Source of the DNA: DASUVM01 sp036378955
Lineage (GTDB): Bacteria > Patescibacteriota > Saccharimonadia > Saccharimonadales > Saccharimonadaceae
Reading direction: 5' to 3'
DNA length: 64,000 nt
NCBI GenBank assembly: GCA_036378955.1
Contig: DASUVM010000003.1
Location: 169,010 to 233,009, forward strand
Of this stretch, positions 34,576 through 43,733 are shown one piece after another. Within the stretch, counting starts at the first letter, position 1, and each line of letters opens with the position of its first letter. The position numbers and the translations under genes are program-made. Below the pieces are notes generated by a model. That model did no database searches and was not told the DNA's origin. It saw only the letters and a list, made by a program, of their open reading frames with translations.

Positions 34576-36936
34576 CTAAAGCACTTGTGATTCTTCACCA
34601 TCTGAGCGAAACGCCACAAGCGAGGTTTGTTCTTTATATACCACTGCCGGCAGTTGAATCACCAGCGTGCCGATTCTATTATTTTGAAAATTTGTATACC
34701 ATAACTTGCCGTCAGGCCCGAAATTAATGCCAAAAATTAACGAACCAGGTTCTGTTGGGGGGAACTCAGTAATAATGCCGCCAGGGGTAATGCGCCCGAT
34801 TTTATTAGCAGTCACCTCGCCAAACCAAATGTTGCCATCTGGCCCAGGCACAATATAACCCGGGCCAGAGTTTGCCGTTGGAACAGCATATTCAGTAATC
34901 ACACCACTTTGGGTAATTTTGCCGATTTTGTTACCGGCAAATTCAGTAAACCAAAGATCGCCATTGGCAGCCGTTGTAATAAAGTTTGGCTGAGAACTAG
35001 CCGTAGGAATGGTGTATTCGTTAAATACACCGGTTTGGTAGTGAATTCGACCTATTTTATTGGTTAATCGTTCAGTAAACCACAGATAGTTGCCAGCCCG
35101 AGCCAGCGAGCGCACCGCAGAACCCGCCGTTGGAATGGTGTATTCCGTCATGGCACCGGCTGTGGTCGATCTTATAATCTTACTATTGTTGTTGTCGCCG
35201 AACCATAAGTTGTTGTCGGGCCCGATTGCTAAACCAACTGGGTGAGAAGTGGTAGTGATAGTTGGGTACGACGTCATCACACCCGCTGTCGTAAGCTTAG
35301 TAATATAACGGTAAGACTGCGTGAACCATAAGTTGTTGTCGGGCCCAACTATGATTTCTTGCGGATACGAATTGCCTTCGGCAATCATAAATTCACCAGT
35401 TAACGCACCGTTTAAATCTGCCCTTCGTATTCTGCCCGAATTGAATTCAGTGAACCACATGTTACCATCTGGCCCACCAACAATATGCTGTGGCTGCCGG
35501 CTGGTTGAAACGCCATAGCCGGTGAGCACGCCAGCACTGGTTATTTTGCCGATTCTCCCGCCCGCACCTTGTGTGAACCACATATTATTATCGTTCCCCT
35601 TCACAATATAGCGGGGTGCTGAGCCGCCAACCGAAGAAACGTCATATTCAGTCATACTCGTGAGCGTCGAGCTCATATTCATACCCGAAATAACCAGCTT
35701 GGTCACCTTATTGCTAGCCGATTGCGTCACCCAAAGCTCATTGCCATTGCCACGCGCAATCTGATAAGGCCCGCTGTTTGCCGTGGGCAGCGTATACTCG
35801 GTAAGCACACCAGACGGCAGCGCAAATTTACCAACCTTATTAGTAGCTTCTTGGGTAAACCAAATGTTGTCATCGGGGCCAACCGCAATACCACGCAGCT
35901 GCACCGAAGCAGGCAGGCTCAATGGTATAGTCGAGGCCACACCGCTGGTGGTAATTGTGCTCACCTTGCCGGTATTTCGCTCTAAGAACCATATTCGGCC
36001 GCCATCTGAAGCCGGGCCGGCAACTAAATCAACCGGAAAGGGGGTTGGACCGTAAGTGCCGCTCGGCAAGGTATATTCAGTGAAGGCACTAGTAGTACGA
36101 TTAAACTTGCCGATCTTTCCGCTTGCGGCACCACCATACCAAATGTTGTTATCTGGCCCGAGCGCAATACTCAAGGGGTAGGAATTGGCAGTCGGAATAG
36201 TGTATTCTGTAATACCACCAGCCGTAGCACTCGTATAAGAAAGCTTGTTTTGGTTATATTGGGTAAACCACACACGGTTGTCGGGCGCCACCGTTAGTTC
36301 GGTTGGCCCCGAATTATTTGAAGAAAGCGGAATCGCAAATTCACTGATAGCACCGTCTGTCCCCAGCGTTGCCACCCGGTTACCCCCAAATTCGGCAAAC
36401 ATCATGGTGCCGGTCAAGTTGTTGGTAATGCCATATAAGCCAGGCTCGAAGGTCGACAACTGCGTCTCTGGCGAATAAGCAATCTTGGCAATGTTACCCA
36501 CATATACCTGCTGTGCCGCCGCAACCGCTGTTGAACCTTGCAGCCGATACACAATACCAGTGCTGCGAACTTGCTTGCTAGCGCCACTGGCTGGTGCTTG
36601 TAGAACCTCAATTCTAAAGGTTGCACAAAAAGTGGTAGCCTGCACAGTGTATGGTGCCAACGCAGGGTTAACATTACTACAGTTGGTTGGCGCAGTAGTG
36701 CCGGCATAGCTAGCGCCTTCGGTTTCAAGCTTATCGCGGCCATATTCAAAACCTGAAAGCGCGGCATCTCTGGCGATGCGTAAATCAAGACCCCTTATAA
36801 CCGAGAGTCGCAGGGCGCTCACATAGGTAAGCAGCGCCACACCAATAATTGCCAGCGCCAGCGAAATAAATAAAATTGCTGGCATAATGAATGCCTGTTG
36901 ACGGTGAGGCGTGGTATGTCGCACGGGATGTCTCAT
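34576..36936 (-). CDS. Minor-pilin-like anchor fused to a double beta-propeller (putative pilus tip protein)
   Basis: 786 residues. Residues 1-75 resemble PilX: basic leader HRQQA|FIMPAIL, hydrophobic helix (FISLALAIIGVALLTYVSAL) and SGFEYGRDKLE. It lacks the +5 Glu. Residues 150-770 contain about 14 Vgb-like repeats (GPDNNLWFTQ, GPDGNIWFGE and variants), enough for two seven-bladed propellers. The gene is last in an operon with PilV- and PilW-like genes. In proteobacteria PilX with the separate propeller protein PilY1 caps the pilus; here both functions may be on one chain. The repeats resemble those of the wall protein at 19347-20498. Confidence 0.82.
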   Translation of the reverse strand: MRHPVRHTTPHRQQAFIMPAILFISLALAIIGVALLTYVSALRLSVIRGLDLRIARDAALSGFEYGRDKLETEGASYAGTTAPTNCSNVNPALAPYTVQATTFCATFRIEVLQAPASGASKQVRSTGIVYRLQGSTAVAAAQQVYVGNIAKIAYSPETQLSTFEPGLYGITNNLTGTMMFAEFGGNRVATLGTDGAISEFAIPLSSNNSGPTELTVAPDNRVWFTQYNQNKLSYTSATAGGITEYTIPTANSYPLSIALGPDNNIWYGGAASGKIGKFNRTTSAFTEYTLPSGTYGPTPFPVDLVAGPASDGGRIWFLERNTGKVSTITTSGVASTIPLSLPASVQLRGIAVGPDDNIWFTQEATNKVGKFALPSGVLTEYTLPTANSGPYQIARGNGNELWVTQSASNKVTKLVISGMNMSSTLTSMTEYDVSSVGGSAPRYIVKGNDNNMWFTQGAGGRIGKITSAGVLTGYGVSTSRQPQHIVGGPDGNMWFTEFNSGRIRRADLNGALTGEFMIAEGNSYPQEIIVGPDNNLWFTQSYRYITKLTTAGVMTSYPTITTTSHPVGLAIGPDNNLWFGDNNNSKIIRSTTAGAMTEYTIPTAGSAVRSLARAGNYLWFTERLTNKIGRIHYQTGVFNEYTIPTASSQPNFITTAANGDLWFTEFAGNKIGKITQSGVITEYAVPTANSGPGYIVPGPDGNIWFGEVTANKIGRITPGGIITEFPPTEPGSLIFGINFGPDGKLWYTNFQNNRIGTLVIQLPAVVYKEQTSLVAFRSDGEESQVL

Positions 36937-37742
36937 AGATTAATTGGCCCAAAAGTTGTACTTGTTGTAAAGCTAAAGGGTTCAGCTGCCGACGTGCGCG
37001 TAATGGTTAGTTCTAAGGTGGCAACCGAGGCCAGCTCGGGCGAACTTACCTCACAAACATGAAGATCCCAGGTGTTTGAACACGAATCAGACGAAGTTTC
37101 GGGCCGGCCATAGGTTACATGAAAGTCGCTAACATCGCTGGCAACTAAAATATCCGTGCCATTGCAGGCTGCATTTGACTGCCCCGCGGGGCAAGTCTGC
37201 TTTTGCTGAACAGGGGTATCACAGGCCGTTAGCCCCGAACTGTCTGTATTGCTGGCAATGGTGCGTTTATATAAATTGCCGCCACTCACAAAATAAATAA
37301 TATTATAGTAAAGAATCGGGTTAATGATTTCGTTGTCGATCGTGCAAGGCCGCTGCTGTAAGCGCACTACCTTTTTAGCGGCATTTTTACTTGGCGCTGT
37401 GGTGGCGAGCGCTCGAACAACCAGCACTGGCGAGGTCGGGGTGCCGGTGTTGGCGTTCCAGCCGCCACTGGGTGCATACACGTCATTTAAATAGCTACTG
37501 GTTCTTGACTGGAACCCCGAAGCTACCATAAGATCGTCGTTCATTCTATTAACGGCCGCGTTAGCATCATCCATCACCGCCAGCTGCGTGGTTTGCTGCA
37601 GGCCCTCGAGGTAAGTTGTAATAAGGTACGAAAAAATCACGCCCAGCACCAGCAGCGCCATTGGCACCACAATACCAACTTCAACTAACGTAAAGCCAGC
37701 TTGCTTGTGAGGTTTTTTAGGCCAATGGTTAGTTGGTTTCAT
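36933..37742 (-). CDS. Minor prepilin, PilW-like
   Basis: 269 residues from ATG 37742 (an ATG at 37760 is possible). Class III signal KQAG|FTLVEVGIVVP with Glu at +5, long helix to residue 55, then a beta-rich domain with several Cys (CTIDNE, TACDTPVQQKQTCPAGQSNAAC, DSCSNTWDLHVCE). It overlaps both the upstream PilV-like gene and the downstream propeller gene, so the three are translationally coupled. Likely part of the pilus-initiation minor pilin complex. Confidence 0.85.
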   Translation of the reverse strand: MKPTNHWPKKPHKQAGFTLVEVGIVVPMALLVLGVIFSYLITTYLEGLQQTTQLAVMDDANAAVNRMNDDLMVASGFQSRTSSYLNDVYAPSGGWNANTGTPTSPVLVVRALATTAPSKNAAKKVVRLQQRPCTIDNEIINPILYYNIIYFVSGGNLYKRTIASNTDSSGLTACDTPVQQKQTCPAGQSNAACNGTDILVASDVSDFHVTYGRPETSSDSCSNTWDLHVCEVSSPELASVATLELTITRTSAAEPFSFTTSTTFGPINL

Positions 37743-38154
37743 AGAAAATCCCACCATCATATCGTATGAACGTGCTCGATTTCATAACACGGCTGCCGTT
37801 ATAAGTAACGCTCACATCTTTACGAACCAGTGTTGGCGTAATAGTTACCGGCAAATCTTGGGCGATAATAATATGCTTGGGCGAGGCCGTGCCGGCCGCA
37901 CCACGCATGTTGGCTTCATACCTCTCAAGTTCCCTACTTTGCGCCGCCGAATCTGGCCAATAGCGGTTTTCGTCGTTATAGCCCATTAGTATGTTAACAC
38001 CAGTCGATTCTTCTTTAGTCAGCATGGCAATGTTAGAGGTTGCGCCAAACAGCTGCGCAAACGCCAGCAAAAATGTGCCAGCCACAAGCAATGTCACCAA
38101 AATCTCAACAGCGCTAAAACCGTCTTCATGCCGAGCCATATTACCTTTAAGCAT
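37729..38154 (-). CDS. Minor prepilin, PilV-like
   Basis: About 141 residues. Class III signal EDG|FSAVEILVTLL with Glu at +5, helix AGTFLLAFAQLFGATSN, then a small domain. ATG 38154 is chosen; an earlier TTG at 38178 overlaps the -10 region and ATG 38139 is a further option. It is the first gene of the three-gene minor pilin operon, placed right behind the terminator of the major-type pilin. Confidence 0.8.
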   Translation of the reverse strand: MLKGNMARHEDGFSAVEILVTLLVAGTFLLAFAQLFGATSNIAMLTKEESTGVNILMGYNDENRYWPDSAAQSRELERYEANMRGAAGTASPKHIIIAQDLPVTITPTLVRKDVSVTYNGSRVMKSSTFIRYDGGIFYETN

Positions 38155-38185
38155 AAGAGTTATTGGGGTTGGGGTCAATGATAAA

Positions 38186-38208
38186 TCAAAAACTCCCGTC
38201 GGGAGTCT
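38186..38208 (-). terminator. Intrinsic terminator of the 38230 pilin gene
   Basis: On the minus strand GACTCCC-GAC-GGGAGTT followed by five T; 20 nt past the stop. Confidence 0.85.
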
Positions 38209-38229
38209 TTGATACTTTATATCTGAATA

Positions 38230-38715
38230 TTAGTTAGAGCTGTCTTTAGATTTCACGCCAACACCTTCTTCATTCCAGTATAGGGTATATTTCAAACAGG
38301 TCGAGCCTGTAGTAGTACATGCAGTGGTCTTGGCCACGTCAGTCCAGGCTTTATAGCCGTATTGAACCGTAGTTGGATTCTCCGCGCCCGCTCCAACAAT
38401 GTAGCTGTTTGTGTTGCTTGCTTGTGGAGCAACTAGCGCGTTCGTGTCGAGGCCAGGCAGTTTTAGTTTGATATTTGCAGCAGTATCTGACATGTCATTT
38501 TGGGCCAAGTATTTCGCATTGTCCGCATAGAAAATCTCAAGATATTTTGCCAAGGCGGCAACATCAGTCTGACGCTCCGTATTACGCGCACGCTGCTGCA
38601 CCCCGCTAAACGTCACAATAACCAAGGCGGCCAAAATGGCAATGATCACAATAACGATCAAAAGCTCAACAAGGGTAAAACCTTCTTGACGTTTCTTTTT
38701 TAGTATTTCCAGCAT
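38230..38715 (-). CDS. Type IV pilin, major type
   Basis: 161 residues. KKKRQEG|FTLVELLIVIVIIAILAAL is a textbook prepilin signal and helix, followed by VTFSGVQQRARNTERQTDVAALAKYLEIFYADNAKY. Two Cys near the C-terminus (TTACTTTGSTCLKY) could form the D-loop. A strong GGGGG site upstream and a strong terminator downstream make it a separate, well-expressed unit, so it is the best candidate for the major pilin. Confidence 0.93.
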   Translation of the reverse strand: MLEILKKKRQEGFTLVELLIVIVIIAILAALVIVTFSGVQQRARNTERQTDVAALAKYLEIFYADNAKYLAQNDMSDTAANIKLKLPGLDTNALVAPQASNTNSYIVGAGAENPTTVQYGYKAWTDVAKTTACTTTGSTCLKYTLYWNEEGVGVKSKDSSN

Positions 38716-38894
38716 GTAATGCCCCCTATTTAAGTTTTCACCTAGGCCATGTAACCTAGCTTATGCGTCAATCATACTGTGGCAGATTCTACCTGTCAAT
38801 AAGCTTATGCAAATAGTGTTTTTCACCAGAGTGAGCGCATCAAGCTTTTTCAAGCGACGCGCCCACCTGGCTGCTCTTCAGATCGTTTTCTTAC

Positions 38895-41060
38895 TTACGC
38901 AGCAGCCTTAACGGCGGCCGCCAATCCTTTGTGACCTAGTCCGTTGGGATGGAAGCTATTGCTGTTATTCAGAAAGTTAATGCCTATGAGATAAGAAGTG
39001 CCCTCCTCACACAAACGATGCCCATCAAACTCGGCTTCGGGATCAACATAGTGAAACTTACTACCGGAGTTTTGCACTGCAAGGAACAGCACATTGTTAA
39101 GGCTTTCAACCATCTGCCGCGCCCCGGTCTGATTATCCGGCGGAATAAATCCACCGTTACAAACAGGGTTAAGCACTGAAGAAAAAGGCTTTGGATAGCC
39201 GATAACAAAAACATTGGCGTTTGGCGCGCGAAGTGAGATTTGTTCAAACAAATCTTCAAGATCACCCTGAAGACTAGTACTGATGACTTGTTGCGAGTTA
39301 TTGTAAGCCGTTGATCCTACCGCGCACGATGAAACGGCGCACGCCGTTGCAAACGGCTCAAAAAACGCGTCATTACCTCCGATCGTGATCGTGACAGCTT
39401 CCGTACCTTCGGTTAGAACATCAAGCTGGCTTGGCTCGCCGTTCTTGCCGTTAATGACATCTTGTATAGTCGCTCCGGCACAGGCAACAAATGCCGCAAG
39501 ATTCCACTGCAAGCTCGTATCTTGGTCGAGCAAGACAGGATATGCAGTAGCGCTGCGATTGCAGCCATTCGTATCACTTGGTGAGATATAGGTTCCATTG
39601 GCATGTCCAGATGAATACGAATCACCCAACCCAACTTGTTCCAGTTCAGGTTGGGACACTAGCAGCGCCTCTGAACGTGGATAGTCAAAGGTCATGCCAG
39701 AAACAGACACCTTCACCAACCAGTTACTGCCGCCCATATCAACGCAAGTGGGGGCCAATGCAGAAACCTCACACAGCGCAATATAGACCGTGTCGGTTGC
39801 AAGCGTAAATGTGATTGCTTGAAAGTAATCAGCAGCAGCCGAATTCTCTGCGAAAGCTTCGGTGGAGAAAATCAAGCTCCGATTGCCAGTGGCTGTATAA
39901 GAATAAATACCAACGTATCCGTCGTTATCGCCACCAACTTCGATGCCCCTATAGAGGGCAATGACCCTACCGTCAGCTGCAACTTTAAAGCTATTAAGTT
40001 TCCAGTTATTAAAACCGGGCTCATAGCCTGTATCTACATCAAACAACTTATCACCAGTAGCGCCAAAACGAAGCAACCGATTGCTGCTCCACTGGCGATA
40101 GCCCAGTGCAACAAACCCACCGTCTGGTGTCGCTGTCAGTTGTCCAAGCTCAAGGTTACACTCAGGGCTTCCAACGCTAACGAATGAACCATCTTCTTTG
40201 AGAATTCTTGCCCAGCTATACCTGCTACACGACAAGCCTACAGGTACATATGAAGATGAAAAGGTGTAGACTACATCTCCCCCTATATTTCCAGCGGAAT
40301 TATAGGGATGAACCTCTTCTTGCGGGCTCGCGACAAGAGACTTCCTCCTTGAAGTATCCTCTTCTCCTTCATGGCTGAAGAAGCGATAGTCATTGTGATC
40401 GACAACACTCAAGCCTTGCTCGTTCACAAAAACCCTGTGCCACAGGGAGTGGCCTGCATCCAGCTCTTTTTTGAATCGCAAGGAGCCGTCTTGGGCATTA
40501 ATGCCAATGAGCATAGCTGTGTACCCAGGGCATTGATTAGAGGGGTCGCTATAGAAAATCCCGTATACATTACCGTCTTTCCCTAGCCGCAATGACACAT
40601 CTTTGCCATCAGTGTACCCACTGGCCCCGTTCTGACAAACGACTGGCTCAAAACTCCAAAGTTGTACGCCGTTTTTGACAGCAACAACCCTTGTTTCGTA
40701 TCCACCGCTCAGATGCCGTAGAAGAAGCATATATAGTGTACCGTCTCGCCCGGTGGCAGCACTTTCGCAAGTGCTCGGGTTGCCGCCCAAGAACCAGTCA
40801 GTACCGCTATGCCTCTTGTACGTAGCAGCAAGATGCAGACTAGAACCATAGGTCTCGCCATACTGATATGTTGAGACCGTTGAGTCACACTGCACGCCAG
40901 TTACGCTGCCATTGCCATGCGAGTAAATCGACATCGGCACTGGCTCGCTTAGCACCACGCTTGTAATTTCACCGTCGGCCAGTGCCAAAGGTGAGAAACC
41001 TATCATCAAACACGCCATCACCACCGCGCACAGCAGTGATAGCAATCTCTTGCGAGGCAT
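38895..41060 (-). CDS. Secreted SGNH/GDSL hydrolase with large N-terminal domain
   Basis: 721 residues. Signal peptide (residues 1-28, LLCAVVMACLMIGFSPLALA). Residues 30-480 form a strand-rich domain with repeated GxDGxVY/ALY-like elements (KDGNVYGIFY, PDGGFVALGY, ADGRVIALYR), probably a beta-propeller. Residues 490-721 are an SGNH esterase: block I GLGDSYSSG, block III GGNDAFF, and HPNGLGH holding the catalytic His. It likely removes acyl groups from an external glycan or lipid. A GAGGAAGTGAGG site precedes the ATG. It lies directly upstream of the major pilin and shows G/C-rich codons. Confidence 0.85.
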   Translation of the reverse strand: MPRKRLLSLLCAVVMACLMIGFSPLALADGEITSVVLSEPVPMSIYSHGNGSVTGVQCDSTVSTYQYGETYGSSLHLAATYKRHSGTDWFLGGNPSTCESAATGRDGTLYMLLLRHLSGGYETRVVAVKNGVQLWSFEPVVCQNGASGYTDGKDVSLRLGKDGNVYGIFYSDPSNQCPGYTAMLIGINAQDGSLRFKKELDAGHSLWHRVFVNEQGLSVVDHNDYRFFSHEGEEDTSRRKSLVASPQEEVHPYNSAGNIGGDVVYTFSSSYVPVGLSCSRYSWARILKEDGSFVSVGSPECNLELGQLTATPDGGFVALGYRQWSSNRLLRFGATGDKLFDVDTGYEPGFNNWKLNSFKVAADGRVIALYRGIEVGGDNDGYVGIYSYTATGNRSLIFSTEAFAENSAAADYFQAITFTLATDTVYIALCEVSALAPTCVDMGGSNWLVKVSVSGMTFDYPRSEALLVSQPELEQVGLGDSYSSGHANGTYISPSDTNGCNRSATAYPVLLDQDTSLQWNLAAFVACAGATIQDVINGKNGEPSQLDVLTEGTEAVTITIGGNDAFFEPFATACAVSSCAVGSTAYNNSQQVISTSLQGDLEDLFEQISLRAPNANVFVIGYPKPFSSVLNPVCNGGFIPPDNQTGARQMVESLNNVLFLAVQNSGSKFHYVDPEAEFDGHRLCEEGTSYLIGINFLNNSNSFHPNGLGHKGLAAAVKAAA

Positions 41061-41210
41061 AGCCTCACTTCCTCTCAGTTGTTAACGAGCTTCGTTAAGA
41101 ACTAACGACCGAAGAGCACTTTCATCATACGGTGAAAAATGCAGGGGTCAATAAGAACCGTATGCTTTTTAATAATTATTTCATAATTAATTGGCACGGC
41201 GGCGTAATGC

Positions 41211-41216
41211 TATACT
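41211..41216 (+). promoter_or_regulatory. Extended -10 box of the PRC-barrel gene
   Basis: TGcTATACT, 8 bases before ATG 41225. Confidence 0.6.
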
Positions 41217-41224
41217 AAAAGCAT

Positions 41225-41812
41225 ATGCTACTCTGGCGTGAAAAAATCCAAAACGTTCCAATTATGAGCCTGCAAACGGGCGGGCAGCTTGGGGCGGCAA
41301 CCGAGCCAATTATCGACCCGCATATGCTAAAAGTTGTTGCTTTTTACTGCGAGGGCAGGCTCATTGAAGAGCATCCGTCGGTGCTCTATGTTGACGACAT
41401 TCGCGAATTCGGCCAGCTCGGTTTTATTATTAACGACAGCGACGATATTATGCCGCTGCACGACCTAGTGCGGTTGCAGCAAATTTTAAATTTACACTTT
41501 GAGCTACTAGGCAAAAAGGTTATCGACAACACCAAGCACAAACTCGGCAAGGTTAATAATTTTATTATAGATTCTGATTCGTTCAATATTATGAAGCTGA
41601 GTGTGCAGCAGCCGATTTTCAAAGCTATTAACAACACCGAGCTCATTATTAGCCGCTCTCAGATTATTGAGATTAACGACGAAGCGATTGTAGTTGAGGC
41701 GCCCACAGTGAAAGAAGCCACCGCCAAACAACCGCTGCAAGCCGTGGAGTTTCAGAACCCGTTTCGGAACACACCGCAAACCCCGCAACCCGAACACGCC
41801 GACAGGCGATAA
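41225..41812 (+). CDS. PRC-barrel domain protein
   Basis: 195 residues, soluble. Two tandem PRC-barrel-like units: residues 8-85 (VPIMSLQTGGQLGAATEPIIDP) and 92-155 (LLGKKVIDNTKHKLGKVNNFIID). A polar Pro-rich tail follows. PRC barrels occur in RimM and photosynthetic H subunits as protein- or RNA-binding modules; the role here is unknown. It is convergent with recX, seven bases apart. Confidence 0.8.
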   Translation: MLLWREKIQNVPIMSLQTGGQLGAATEPIIDPHMLKVVAFYCEGRLIEEHPSVLYVDDIREFGQLGFIINDSDDIMPLHDLVRLQQILNLHFELLGKKVIDNTKHKLGKVNNFIIDSDSFNIMKLSVQQPIFKAINNTELIISRSQIIEINDEAIVVEAPTVKEATAKQPLQAVEFQNPFRNTPQTPQPEHADRR

Positions 41813-41823
41813 AAGGGTAGGGC

Positions 41824-42426
41824 TTAAATATCTTCGCTCAGCACTTGCTTTATAGCATCAAAACCAAACCCTTGCCGGGCAAGAAACGCCATAAATTTTT
41901 GCTCGTCGCTATAGCGGGCGCGTTTTTTAGCAACTAATTGCCTTAAGCCTGCTAATTCGTCAAAGGCTTCGCTCTGTGCCAACACCTCGTTGATAATTTC
42001 GTCGGCAACGCCTTTTTGCTTCAGCTCAAGCCGCAGCTTGCGCTCGCTGATTGGCTTGCCGAGTGAACGGTGGCGCACCCAGGCCTCGGCGAATTTTGTA
42101 TCGTTCAGATAGCCCTTTTCAATCAAGCGGTTAACGACCCGCTCGCTTAGTGGCTCGCCCCACTGTTTGCGCCAGGCGTAATCACGCAGCTCTTTCACAC
42201 TACGCGGGCGGCGCATAATATATTCAAGCGCCCGAGCATAGGCTTTGCCAAATGTGCTTTCGTCTTTCAGTGCTGTAATTTCGGCTTCGCTCAACTCTTT
42301 GCCAACCCGAACACCAGCGTTTACAACTTGCAGTTCATCAAGCGAAAAGGTATAAAGGCCATCGATAAAAATATTATACCGGCCCCGAGTTTTCACAGCA
42401 GCTTTAACGGCGGTTATTTTAGGCAT
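41824..42426 (-). CDS. recX: RecA regulatory protein RecX
   Basis: 200 residues with the three-helix repeats of RecX: ALEYIMRRPRSVKELRDYAWRKQWGEPLSERVVNRLIEKGYLND, then FAEAWVRHRSLGKPISERKLRLELKQKGVADEII and a final FLARQGFGFDAIKQVL. RecX limits RecA filament growth. It is downstream of recA on the same strand with the YoeB remnant between them. Confidence 0.95.
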   Translation of the reverse strand: MPKITAVKAAVKTRGRYNIFIDGLYTFSLDELQVVNAGVRVGKELSEAEITALKDESTFGKAYARALEYIMRRPRSVKELRDYAWRKQWGEPLSERVVNRLIEKGYLNDTKFAEAWVRHRSLGKPISERKLRLELKQKGVADEIINEVLAQSEAFDELAGLRQLVAKKRARYSDEQKFMAFLARQGFGFDAIKQVLSEDI

Positions 42427-42428
42427 GA

Positions 42429-42578
42429 CTACTCATAATGATAGCGGCAGGCGATAATATAATTGGCATCGTCGGCTGCCCGATAGATTAACCGATGTTC
42501 GGCATCAATCCGTCGCGACCATAGGCCGGCATAGTTTTCTTTGAGCGGCTCGTATTCTCGTTGTTCGTAGCCATTCAC
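42429..42578 (-). CDS. YoeB/Txe-like toxin, C-terminal half only
   Basis: A 49-residue frame (GTG 42578 to TAG 42429) reading REYEPLKENYAGLWSRRIDA, EHRLIYRAADD, IIACRYHYE. It matches the second half of YoeB ribosome-dependent mRNA endonucleases, including the EHR Arg and the terminal His-Tyr of the active site. The first roughly 35 residues, with the N-terminal helices, are missing, and no antitoxin (YefM) is adjacent. It lies three bases past the recA stop and three before recX. Probably a decayed toxin; a residual short RNase or coupling peptide cannot be excluded. Confidence 0.6.
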   Translation of the reverse strand: MNGYEQREYEPLKENYAGLWSRRIDAEHRLIYRAADDANYIIACRYHYE

Positions 42579-42580
42579 GC

Positions 42581-43624
42581 CTATGCCTCTTCGGCGGCAA
42601 CTTTTTCGCGAACGGTTTTTTCAATTTCGGCCATTATCTTCAGGTTCTCGCGCAGGTAGGTTTTTGAGGCTTCGCGGCCTTGGCCGATTTTTGCGTCTTT
42701 ATAATCGAACCAGGCGCCGGCTTTGCCAACCACGCCGTGCTGCACCGCTAAGTCAAGCACATCGCCGCTCTTTGAAATACCTTCGTTGTACATAATATCG
42801 AATTCAGCCACACGAAAGGGCGGGGCAATCTTGTTTTTCACCACCTTCACCTTGGTGCGGTTGCCGATAATATCTTCGCCCACTTTAATTTGGCCAACCC
42901 GGCGAATATCAAGGCGAACCGAAGCATAAAACTTCAGCGCGTTACCGCCGGTTGTGGTTTCGGGGTTGCCAAACATCACACCGATCTTCATACGAATTTG
43001 GTTAATGAAAATCACGGTAGCTTTTGATTTATTAATAATACCCGTTAGCTTACGCAGCGCCTGGCTCATTAAGCGAGCCTGCAGCCCCATGTGGCTGTCG
43101 CCCATTTCGCCTTCAATTTCGGCTTGCGGTACAAGCGCCGCCACTGAGTCAATGACGATTAAATCAACAGCATTTGAACGCACCAGCGTTTCAGCAATTT
43201 CGAGCGCTTGTTCGCCGTTGTCGGGCTGCGAAACCAACAAATTGGCGGTATCTACCCCTAATTTTTTAGCGTAACTTGGGTCGAGCGCATGTTCGGCATC
43301 AATAAACGCCGCGGTGCCGCCTTGTTTTTGCACTTCGGCAATGGCATGGAGTGTTAATGTGGTTTTACCTGAGCTTTCTGGCCCGTAAATTTCAATCATG
43401 CGGCCCTTCGGGTAGCCACCGCCAAGTGCTAAATCGAGGCTCAAGGCGCCCGATGGAATCAGTTCAACATTTGCCCTGTGCCCCTCGCCCAATTTCATGA
43501 TTGAACCGTCACCAAACTGTTTGGTAATTTGATCAAGCGCTAAGCCAAGTGCCTTGCTTTTGCCGTCGTCGGTTTTTTTAGTATCGTCTTTCGCCACTGG
43601 GGCAGCTTTTGATTTATCAGCCAT
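42581..43624 (-). CDS. recA: Recombinase RecA
   Basis: 347 residues. Walker A GPESSGKTTLTLHA, Walker B LIVIDSVAAL, L1/L2 loops (GEMGDSHMGLQARLMSQALR; FGNPETTTGGNALKFYASVR) and the C-terminal YKDAKIGQGREASKTYL are all standard. It forms the strand-exchange filament. A GAGGAA site lies before the ATG, in contrast to the leaderless genes nearby. recA, the YoeB remnant and recX form a run on the minus strand. Confidence 0.98.
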   Translation of the reverse strand: MADKSKAAPVAKDDTKKTDDGKSKALGLALDQITKQFGDGSIMKLGEGHRANVELIPSGALSLDLALGGGYPKGRMIEIYGPESSGKTTLTLHAIAEVQKQGGTAAFIDAEHALDPSYAKKLGVDTANLLVSQPDNGEQALEIAETLVRSNAVDLIVIDSVAALVPQAEIEGEMGDSHMGLQARLMSQALRKLTGIINKSKATVIFINQIRMKIGVMFGNPETTTGGNALKFYASVRLDIRRVGQIKVGEDIIGNRTKVKVVKNKIAPPFRVAEFDIMYNEGISKSGDVLDLAVQHGVVGKAGAWFDYKDAKIGQGREASKTYLRENLKIMAEIEKTVREKVAAEEA

Positions 43625-43721
43625 AAAAGAATTCCTCGCTTTCTGTCTCTCTTTATTATCCCTTATATTAGATTGCTACGCAATCATAGGACATTAGAAA
43701 TAAATATAGCGCAAAATATAG

Positions 43722-43727
43722 TACAAT
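43722..43727 (+). promoter_or_regulatory. -10 box (TACAAT) of the 43734 prepilin gene
   Basis: TACAAT, 6 bases before ATG 43734; divergent from recA. Confidence 0.6.
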
Positions 43728-43733
43728 AACAGC

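Noticed and set aside
34576..36936. Periodic repeats that could be read as a CRISPR-like or DNA tandem repeat array
   Set aside because: The period is protein-level (propeller blades) with variable DNA sequence and no constant repeat-spacer pattern. No CRISPR array or cas gene was seen in the window.
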